Assembly (NCBI GenBank): GCA_016721085.1
Contig: JADKJI010000003.1
Coordinates: 124,001 to 188,000, forward strand
Direction: 5' to 3'
Origin: Chitinophagaceae bacterium
Lineage (GTDB): Bacteria; Bacteroidota; Bacteroidia; Chitinophagales; Chitinophagaceae
DNA: 64,000 bases
The translations under genes and the position numbers were made by a program. Below the pieces are notes generated by a model that saw only the letters and a list, made by a program, of their open reading frames with translations, did no database searches and was not told the DNA's origin. How positions within the stretch are numbered: the stretch's first letter is position 1; the number at the start of each line of letters is the position of its first letter. Below are positions 57,701-64,000 of the stretch, in pieces.

Positions 57701-59201
57701 AGACATTTAGTGTAGTTATAACTGATGAGATCCATCAAACTCTATTAGACCACTTAATTCGTGAAGATGAACAGGAAGATCTGTGCTTTGCAACTTATGT
57801 ACCCAGCAATGGTGACAATCGAAATACAGGAATACTGTCACAATTAATTTTACCGGAAGAAGATGAAAGAAATGTTCACGGCAACGTTGGATTTATGCCC
57901 AATTATTTTGAAAGGGTTTTAAAAATAGCTTGTGAAAGAAAAGAAGGCATTGCATTTTTGCATTCTCATCCTTCATCTGGCTGGCAAGGAATGAGTGAAG
58001 ACGATATAATTGCAGAAACAAGATTATCCCCTTCAGTTATGGCAGCTACTGGCTTCCCTTTGTTAGGCTTAACATTAGGAACAGATGGTGCATGGAGTGG
58101 ACGTTTTTGGATAAAAGACGATAGGGAGAAAAGGAAATATAACCGTAACTGGTGTGAAACTGTGAGGGTGATTGGAAAAAAACTTAGCATTACTTATAAT
58201 GATTACTTATTACAGCCCAGTTTTGATAAGGCAAAACAATTACGTACTATTTCTGCGTGGGGGAATAAAACCCAGGAAGACCTTTCCCGTTTAAAAATTG
58301 GAATTGTAGGCTTAGGTAGTGTTGGGAGTATTGTGGCTGAAATACTGGCAAGAACTGGCATTTCGAATTTTACACTAATTGACTTTGATTCTGTTGAAGA
58401 AAAAAACCTTGACCGGCTCACTAATATTTTTAAAGATGATATTGGAAGAGCCAAAGTATTAGCAGTAGCTGATGGAATACGAAGAAGTGCCACAGCACCA
58501 AAAGTGAAAATTAATTGCTGTGAATATAGTATTTGTGAAAAGCAGGGATTTGAAACAGCTTTAGATTGCGACATACTATTCAGTTGCGTAGATAGACCTT
58601 GGCCCAGGCAGGTTCTTAACTTTATTTCATATGCTCACCTAATACCTGTGATTGACGGTGGCATATTGGTTCGTACCAATAAAAAAAATACTAGTATTAT
58701 TGGCGCTGAATGGAAAGCGCAAACTGTAGGATATAAAAGGGCTTGCCTGGAATGCTTAGGTCAATATAAAACGGAAAATGCGGCATTGGAAATAAGTGGC
58801 AAGTTGGACGATCCTGAATACATCAAAGGATTAGACAAATCCAAATTTCTGGATGCACATGAAAATGTATTTCCATTCAGTTCTCATTTAGCTTCCATGG
58901 AAGTATTACAGATGTTGACACTTTTATTGCTCCTTCGGGCATTGATGATGTAGGGCAGCAACTTTATCATTTTGTTTTAGGCACAATGGATATTGAAAGT
59001 GAAAAGGAGTGTCATATAAATTGCTTTTTTCAATCCGTTATAGGTAGAGGTGATTTAACCAATGTGGTAGTTTACGGGGAGCATACTGTTGCTGCCAATG
59101 CCAGAAACTTAAGGACTCAAGCTGTTAGTAGCATTTTAGGTCATGATTCAAACGAATTAAAAAAGGAAAATTGGCTTAAAAAATTGAAGAGTTTTTTTTA
59201 A
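57697..59201 (+). pseudogene. JAB deubiquitinase-E1 (ThiF) fusion, one frameshift near the 3' end
   Basis: The start ATG at 57697 overlaps the E2 stop. Residues 1-130 form a JAMM peptidase (FLHSHPSSGWQGMSEDD; H89, H91, S100, D103). Residues from about 195 form an E1/ThiF adenylation domain with IGIVGLGSVGSIVAEIL, LIDFDSVEEKNLDR and the pair C350/C353 in ACLECLGQY as candidate thiol sites. The frame breaks at T4 near 58922. Adding one T gives IAPSGIDDVGQQLYHFVLG and a stop at 59201, about 501 residues. It would activate the ubiquitin-like protein and also process or remove it. Related operons act in anti-phage immunity. Confidence 0.85.
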
Positions 59202-59275
59202 ATAATAATTTTGCAAAGCTCAAAAGAACAGATAATCTATAGTTTATCTATTTCATAAAGCCTTCGCTATAACCC

Positions 59276-59308
59276 AACGCCCCACGCCCTCAAGCGTGGG
59301 GCGTTTCC
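59276..59308 (+). terminator. Strong terminator of the ubiquitin-like operon
   Basis: AACGCCCCACGC (59276-59287) and GCGTGGGGCGTT (59294-59305) are perfect 12-base arms with a 6-base loop, followed by TTT. It lies 75 bases after the E1 gene. Confidence 0.85.
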
Positions 59309-59331
59309 AGGCTTTAACAATCTGATTAAAT

Positions 59332-59358
59332 AAGGGGCAAACATTGTGTTTGCCCCTT
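59332..59358 (-). terminator. Terminator after the DUF932 gene
   Basis: AAGGGGCAAACA (59332-59343) and TGTTTGCCCCTT (59347-59358) are perfect 12-base arms around a 3-base loop. It lies just beyond the repaired DUF932 stop at 59366 and back to back with the terminator of the opposite operon. Confidence 0.75.
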
Positions 59359-59365
59359 GCCAATC

Positions 59366-60385
59366 TTAATTATAAAATTCCGCCATTACACCTTTTGCAA
59401 AACTCTCACAAAGATTGAATGCCTTTTTGTGTTCTCATTTGTCCAGTGCCACCAAACAATAAAGATTTTAATTTTGCCTCATAGTTTTAGTATGTCCTCA
59501 CATTTTTAAAATATCCGGTTACTGCGTTGTATGCACCAAACAAACTGCCTTTGGTTGTTTCTAACTGCTGGCTCTCATTGGTCATGGCATATTCAAAAGC
59601 GGCATCCGTCATATTTTTGAAGCAGGTAGATAATTCATCCTCTTTACCAGCCTGTATATTTTGCAATACTTCTTTGTTTGGAACCAACGCCATTTGAATC
59701 AGCTTCTTAATTTCGGGGTCTGTTATTTTAACCTTTGCCCATTGGTTAAAAATTCCCTCCAGTTGATTGCTTAACTGGTTGGTGATGCCCATTAATTTAT
59801 GGGCTTCTTCCAGCCTTTCTTTTGCGTTGGCGGTATGCCTTATTTTAAAAGCATTGGTATTATTGCGAAGGGCTGCATTTAAAGTATTATTGCAAACAAT
59901 TCTAATCGGCGTAAAGGCTGCGGTGATACTGCCAAAACCATCATGCGAAGTGGTTAAAAACAAATACTGTTCAATCAAATCATTTTTGCCTACTTTGATA
60001 TAGTCCGGCAATTTTGCAGTAATGAAAATCCTTTCACCCTTACCCAATGCGCCTGCGGTTTCATACTGGATGCCGTCACCGCCTACAATAGAATCAAAAA
60101 AACTGAATGCATCAACATTTTGAACAACTTCATAATCCCTGCCAACTACCCCCAAAATATTTTCGTTGTCAGTTCTTACCGTTGCAAAATAATTGGGTAC
60201 TTCTATTTATCGAACGTAAACAGTTTTCTTTTTTCAACGGTATAATCCAACCCTGCAAATTTTAAAGCTTCTGCGCTGTTGGGATAGCCTTCTACAATTT
60301 GACCTAAGCCATGCCAGGCTTTTTCCTTTACTGAAAAGAAACTGTGTTTACCTGTTTGCTCATTGAAATTTAAATTGTGTGCCAT
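59366..60385 (-). pseudogene. DUF932 (phage/plasmid-like) protein, frameshifts and an in-frame stop
   Basis: The start ATG at 60385 gives MAHNLNFNEQTGKHSFFSVK and KAWHGLGQIVEGYPNSAEAL. One base is missing near 60200, after which EVPNYFATVRTDNENILGVV, ITAAFTPIRIVCNNTLNAAL and GSLFGAYNAVTGYFKNV follow. An in-frame TAA then precedes NYEAKLKSLLFGGTGQMRTQ, and one further shift near 59420 gives AFNLCESFAKGVMAEFYN and the stop at 59366. The repaired length is 339 residues. DUF932 proteins are common in plasmids, phages and integrative elements beside SSB, and the function is unknown. Three lesions make decay possible. Confidence 0.8.
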
Positions 60386-60427
60386 GATAATTGATTTTAA
60401 TTTTTAAAAATGTTGTTGTGAGAAAAT

Positions 60428-60811
60428 TTAAAATGGGAGGTCATCCGCTGCCGGTTCTTTTGCAGGTTCAGTAGTTTTTGCAGGAGATTCATTTTTAGTG
60501 CTACTACTTCCGTGCAGCTTGATAGTATTTACATGAAAGGTTAATGTGGCTTTTGCTTCGCCATCTTTCCCCGTGTAAGCATTTACGCCAATGCGCCCCT
60601 GCAACTCAACCAAACTGCCTTTGGTGAGGTATTGAGCAATGCCGGGATTTACCCAATAATCGCACTGCACATAGGTTACAATTTTGGTAGTTTCATTACT
60701 GCCTTTTGCTTTATAGCTGTCATTGATAGCTACATTAAAATTCACTACCTGCTTTTCGTTTTTCAGGGTGCTGATTTTTGCATCACCTGTTAATCTTGCT
60801 GTCATTTCCAT
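60428..60811 (-). CDS. ssb: Single-stranded DNA-binding protein
   Basis: This 127-residue SSB has an OB fold (MTARLTGDAKISTLKNEKQV, VQCDYWVNPGIAQYLTKGSL, VELQGRIGVNAYTGKDGEAK) and the acidic tail ending DDLPF that recruits repair and replication partners. It lies 42 bases upstream of the DUF932 gene, an arrangement typical of Bacteroidota mobile elements. It probably protects single strands during transfer and may block host responses. Confidence 0.93.
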   Translation of the reverse strand: MEMTARLTGDAKISTLKNEKQVVNFNVAINDSYKAKGSNETTKIVTYVQCDYWVNPGIAQYLTKGSLVELQGRIGVNAYTGKDGEAKATLTFHVNTIKLHGSSSTKNESPAKTTEPAKEPAADDLPF

Positions 60812-60843
60812 GATTGATAGATTTTATGTTTAAAAAATAAGTT

Positions 60844-61032
60844 TCAGATTTTTGTCAATGGCTCCGGTCGTTCGTTGTTCTGGCGTATGTTTTTTACCAG
60901 ATAGTAAACCATGATGTCAGCCTGCTGATAAATTACCCATGCTGAAACAAGGGATTTTGAACGGCTTGTTTTTTTGGAGTGCTGAATCTTCCATGAAAGC
61001 CGCATGAGTGCTGAAAGTTGTTGTGTTTGCAT
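60844..61032 (-). CDS. Small conserved-looking mobile-element protein
   Basis: This 62-residue protein reads MQTQQLSALMRLSWKIQHSK and contains SLVSAWVIYQQADIMVYYLV. The pattern of a short M-R-x-(S/A)-W helix followed by a second amphipathic helix recurs in small proteins next to ssb in Bacteroidota elements. I know no function. It precedes ssb by 32 bases on the same strand and probably begins that operon. Confidence 0.6.
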   Translation of the reverse strand: MQTQQLSALMRLSWKIQHSKKTSRSKSLVSAWVIYQQADIMVYYLVKNIRQNNERPEPLTKI

Positions 61033-61117
61033 ACGATTGTTTTTTAGATGATTTTCTTAACTCGGCATACGCCTCGTTCGTTCTAATCGTAGCAACCCGG
61101 CCTTGAAAAGGGTTTGG

Positions 61118-61249
61118 CAAAAGCAAGGTTTTTGTAAAAAGAATACTACCCCACAGATATATCTCCGAAGGAGGCCAAACCGGGGTGGAGATTGTTTTTA
61201 CAAAACCGTGGCCAGCCGCAATGCAATGGAGGCGCAGACCTTGCTTTTG
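61118..61249. repeat. Nested inverted repeats upstream of the ssb operon
   Basis: CAAAAGCAAGGT (61118-61129) pairs with ACCTTGCTTTTG (61238-61249), and directly inside it TTTTGTAAAAA (61130-61140) pairs with TTTTTACAAAA (61195-61205). Both pairs are perfect. The right arms are separated by 32 bases, so the structure is asymmetric. It may be an origin, an operator array or the scar of a small insertion. Confidence 0.65.
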
Positions 61250-61438
61250 TCAAAGCCTGTCAAGAAATTTGCGACAGATAAGGATGAATGAGTTTTAAAT
61301 AATACTCATTTAGAAATCTGCTTTGAAACTTCTTAGGTGGAATACTTAAATAATCTTGTTTGAGAGTTCTTTGGAGTTTTTAAATCTGGAATTGTGGTTG
61401 GGGAGGTACGAGCCAATCTCAATGACCAATATCATTGT

Positions 61439-61503
61439 CCGGCATAGTTCTCCTGTTTTATTTGCCGAAGGCGGAAAGAAATAAGGCAGGTGTAGTATGC
61501 CGG
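61439..61503. ncRNA. Three-part stem-loop, candidate structured RNA or single-strand DNA site
   Basis: CCGGCATA (61439-61446) pairs with TATGCCGG (61496-61503). After 5-base symmetric internal bulges, CCTGTTTTATT (61452-61462) pairs with AATAAGGCAGG (61480-61490) with two wobble pairs. The loop contains GCC-GAA-GGC (61464-61472). No T run follows, so it is not an ordinary terminator. It could be a small RNA, a folded recombination site or a lagging-strand origin. Confidence 0.4.
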
Positions 61504-61717
61504 GTCTTTGCAATTTATTATACTTCTTTCCTACAAATCTTGAAGCGTTTTCAAAGTTTAATTAAGGATAAAGCTTTAGAATCGCATCTCACTTAAAATT
61601 TGTAAATACGTTGTATCTTGGTTTTAATTGCTTAAGGGTTATGATAATGGAGTGCGCCAATATAAGTATATGGGCAATTACAAATGGTACTACATTCCGT
61701 AGGACTAACATATTAAA

Positions 61718-62524
61718 ATGACAATGAAAAAAAAGAAAACGGCCCTATTTCCAGAATATATTCTTCGAGACTGGGAAGCAAGTGATGGAGTAAATTTTGC
61801 TGTTGCATTAGCAAGAATCACTGGTTGGCTGTTGCACGTAGACTATTGGACACCGACCGACAACAAAGAAGCAGTTGAAAATATGAAATCGTTGCGCGTT
61901 TATGTAGGCACCAACTCTAATTATATTTATGACATAAAAGGCAAACAGACTATTGCTACCTTCACAAACAATATTATTAAGCCAATTCTAAAACAACGTG
62001 GGGCAAACTATGGAGGTGTTTCGACAAAGTATTATAGCGAAACTAAACTATTTACTTTACCACTAAGAGTGAAACCAGATGAAGACAGAATAGAAAATGC
62101 AGAAAAACTAATTCGTGCGAATGCAGAGTTTTTGAATTTAGTTCAAAAGAGACAAGCACCTAATGTTCCTGCACATATTGCAGCAGATTTTACTTTTGGT
62201 CAATGTAATCCTTTTGCAAGTGCCTTAAATGACTTAAGAAATTACAAACCGATTGCGTTAATTGCAAAAGAATACAATAAGTTATTCGAGCTGAGTAAAG
62301 TCGGCTATATACATAGCTTTAATTATGACAAGGAAGGAAACGCCATAGACATTTGGGGTAAGGACACGGCAGAAAATATTGCTCAACGATTTGGGGTGAC
62401 CAAGTACGAATTAGATGAAGCTGAACATTTCAACGTTAGCCAAAAATTAAAAACAAACTCTCCAGGGAAATATGATGAAATCTATAAAAAATCTGTCGCA
62501 ATTATTAATGAATATTTTGTTTAG
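61718..62524 (+). CDS. Hypothetical protein, 268 residues
   Basis: I do not recognise this family. Starts at 61718 or 61724 give M(T)MKKKKTALFPEYILRDWEA. The protein is soluble, with AVALARITGWLLHVDYWTPT, a central TFTNNIIKPILKQRGANYGG, and a C-terminal part with DIWGKDTAENIAQRFGVTKY. No metal site or nucleotide motif is obvious. It is transcribed toward the ImmA/185-residue pair on the other strand. The position among defence and stress genes suggests an accessory or toxin-type role, but the sequence gives no proof. The frame is intact. Confidence 0.6.
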   Translation: MTMKKKKTALFPEYILRDWEASDGVNFAVALARITGWLLHVDYWTPTDNKEAVENMKSLRVYVGTNSNYIYDIKGKQTIATFTNNIIKPILKQRGANYGGVSTKYYSETKLFTLPLRVKPDEDRIENAEKLIRANAEFLNLVQKRQAPNVPAHIAADFTFGQCNPFASALNDLRNYKPIALIAKEYNKLFELSKVGYIHSFNYDKEGNAIDIWGKDTAENIAQRFGVTKYELDEAEHFNVSQKLKTNSPGKYDEIYKKSVAIINEYFV

Positions 62525-62702
62525 CAGGTAATGAGTAACTGGCAAGGAGGCAGGCGTGCCAAAATCGCAATTTGGGGATTGAAGGACTGTGAAAGCTTGC
62601 AGGGGTGCAGTGTTTTTCGAAGAGAATTGCAACAACAGGTCGGCGTGGCGTGGAAAGAAGCAGCGGAACGCTAAAACTTTGGACATGCTCCTTAGAATAA
62701 AA

Positions 62703-63260
62703 TTAAAATGATAGAGTCTGCTGAATGGGCAACTTATTCTTTGTGGAATAAGATACTACAAACTGGCTAAAATCTTTACCATCCATTTCTTCGTAAATCT
62801 GTCTTGCTATAGTTTCTATCAATGTGTAATATTCACCTTTTAAAAACTGAAAAAGTTTTGCGTCATGTGCTTTAGCTAATTTTCTTGCTGCCTTTAGTTC
62901 ACGAAAAACTTTATAACTCAACCTCGCATAAACAAATTTTATAAAAAACTCTCTTACGTATTTAGGCTTAACATACGTGTCCATGACACTACGACTAACG
63001 CCTAACATATCGGCTAATCTGTAAAACCAAACTTTATGAAATATCGATTCGTACACCCGTGGCTCGGTCATAATAACATCCGAAATCTTTGACTTCCCAT
63101 CACGGAGTTCAATTTCAAGAAACAAGCGATCAAGAAAAGCATTCGACTGTTTATTGAGAATTTCTATTTCAGGTCCAAAAAGTAATTCGTGAATTTGCTG
63201 TTGCAGATGATCCTTATCTTGAACCTTTTGCATGATGTTTTTTGTCGACTGATTTTTCAT
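62703..63260 (-). CDS. Hypothetical protein downstream of the ImmA-type peptidase
   Basis: This 185-residue helical protein opens MKNQSTKNIMQKVQDKDHLQ and contains VYESIFHKVWFYRLADMLGV and YVKPKYVREFFIKFVYARLS. The latter segment is weakly like the P63C domain (a VYERL..GVLEEL pattern), but this is not firm. It lies 12 bases after the peptidase gene, so the two form an operon, possibly a peptidase with its target or effector. Confidence 0.6.
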   Translation of the reverse strand: MKNQSTKNIMQKVQDKDHLQQQIHELLFGPEIEILNKQSNAFLDRLFLEIELRDGKSKISDVIMTEPRVYESIFHKVWFYRLADMLGVSRSVMDTYVKPKYVREFFIKFVYARLSYKVFRELKAARKLAKAHDAKLFQFLKGEYYTLIETIARQIYEEMDGKDFSQFVVSYSTKNKLPIQQTLSF

Positions 63261-63272
63261 AAATACAGAATA

Positions 63273-64000
63273 TTAATTTGAAAAAATTATACTTTGGTAA
63301 TAATGGGCAAACTCTTCTGGGGAGTTAGAGTGTGTTAGTGAACCCAACACGGAAGATTGTAATCTTTGCCACGGTACACGAACAAATCTTGAATACAATG
63401 GGTATTGGTCTGGATTGTCATAACAATAATTATCGTAAATAATACTATAATGCACATTGCTTTCAATAGCAAAATCCTTTACAGTAAGAGGGTTGCTTAT
63501 TTTGGGAGAAATCTCTTCCATTCTCTTACGAGGAAACATATATTCCCTGGCAAATTCATTTGCCTTCAATTCTTTATCATTAACAAATTCGTCATCGTCT
63601 GTAACATGCAGGCGACCAGCTAGAATATCTTCCCAATCAAAAACTACATGATATAATTCATGTATTAACGTAAACCAAAGAGTAGAGTATTTTTTACCAA
63701 TATCTGTAAGAATTATTGATGGCTTTCCTTTAGATTCAATCGTTAAACCCCGAGCACCGGAAAAAGATAAAGAAGGATGTATAACTACTGTGATACCTAT
63801 CTTGTATAACTCTCGCATTAATCTCAACAATCCAGTTTCTACGTCCAAAGAATATGCTCGGATTCTAGGAAAAAATGCTTTTAAATTATCTTGATTATAA
63901 GGGTTGTTATTTACAATCGAATTGCAAATCTTAATAGCTTTATTCTTAAAATTTTTCTTTGGACGGGCATCCTTTAAAGTAGCTTTTATGCTACTAAATA
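63273..64000 (-). CDS. ImmA/IrrE-type metallopeptidase, C-terminal part (5' end outside window)
   Basis: The frame is open to the right edge and starts upstream of it. Visible residues include KAFFPRIRAYSLDVETGLLR, the beta-strand region ITVVIHPSLSFSGARGLTIE, the zinc motif FTLIHELYHVVFDWEDI and the second ligand region ELKANEFAREYMFP. Homologues usually carry an N-terminal XRE helix-turn-helix domain, which would be outside the window. It would cleave or release a regulator under stress. The 185-residue gene follows after 12 bases. Confidence 0.82.
   Translation of the reverse strand, partial: FSSIKATLKDARPKKNFKNKAIKICNSIVNNNPYNQDNLKAFFPRIRAYSLDVETGLLRLMRELYKIGITVVIHPSLSFSGARGLTIESKGKPSIILTDIGKKYSTLWFTLIHELYHVVFDWEDILAGRLHVTDDDEFVNDKELKANEFAREYMFPRKRMEEISPKISNPLTVKDFAIESNVHYSIIYDNYCYDNPDQYPLYSRFVRVPWQRLQSSVLGSLTHSNSPEEFAHYYQSIIFSN

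Larger units (their letters stand above)
61033..61717. other. Structured intergenic region without a gene
   Basis: I see no credible coding frame in these 685 bases. The region contains the nested inverted repeats 61118-61249, a short repeat CAATGA/TCATTG at 61420-61437 and a strong three-part stem-loop at 61439-61503. It separates the ssb operon from a plus-strand gene of unknown function. Confidence 0.6.

Noticed and set aside
58986..59201. Small 71-residue plus-strand gene after the E1 gene
   Set aside because: It is the tail of the JAB-E1 fusion after one T is added near 58922.
1..64000. CRISPR arrays, tRNA or rRNA genes
   Set aside because: No regularly spaced repeats and no tRNA-like cloverleaf or rRNA sequence was seen; the TTCGAAC copies in the 19-kb spacer lack surrounding tRNA arms.
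1..64000. Programmed frameshifting as the cause of the many split genes
   Set aside because: The breaks lie at many unrelated positions, in both directions and in unrelated families, without a shared slippery site or downstream structure.

Overview
The window looks like Bacteroidota DNA, probably a Chitinophagaceae-like environmental bacterium; the genus cannot be told from the sequence. Pointers are an outer-membrane receptor with a carboxypeptidase-like plug extension, a CzcA pump fused to a TolC-type domain, a Bacteroidota-style mobilization set, a DUF932/SSB pair, AT-rich spacers and few Shine-Dalgarno sites.

Layout. 1-18.8 kb (all minus strand) is a metal and chromate resistance block. 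Read in transcription order it holds a His-rich small protein, a CzcA-TolC fusion, an MFS exporter, a membrane-fusion protein, an OmpR-type regulator with its sensor kinase, a second TolC/RND/membrane-fusion set, a ChrB-like protein, a beta-propeller, ChrA, and a TonB-dependent receptor running off the left edge. 18.8-19.25 kb is a terminator-rich junction. From there to the right edge the window looks like one or more mobile elements loaded with defence genes: a decayed YhcG/DUF1016 nuclease; a long-B type Argonaute (PIWI aspartate lost) with a SIR2-like effector, coupled to a mobilization operon (MobC-like protein, relaxase, TraG-type coupling protein) next to a candidate oriT at 27.1 kb; then an 11-gene, 25-kb minus-strand operon (27.9-53.1 kb).

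That operon is the most interesting feature. In order it encodes an XRE regulator, a 947-residue SNF2/DrmD-like helicase, a ~1,620-residue Eco57I-type adenine methylase, a TPR-like protein, a small protein, a 1,359-residue SF1 helicase, a PIN-domain protein, a Ycf35 (DUF1257) / DUF2997 / Ycf46 (AAA+) trio, and a ~2,000-residue DruE/MrfA-like helicase ending in DUF1998. Parts resemble class 1 DISARM and Druantia, but I know of no described system with this full set.

53-61 kb holds a RadC-like JAMM protein, two tail-to-tail HExxH proteins, a sigma-like/small-protein/ImmA operon divergent from a ubiquitin-like conjugation operon (multi-ubiquitin, E2-like, JAB-E1 fusion), then DUF932 and SSB genes. 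61-64 kb has a structured spacer, an unknown gene, and an ImmA-type peptidase leaving the window.

Quality note: about 30 single-base frameshifts are visible, many in short homopolymers and mostly right of 19 kb. Reading through them restores full-length family members, so several genes are given as one entry across the lesion. Sequencing or consensus error is a serious possibility; real decay is likelier for yhcG and traG.
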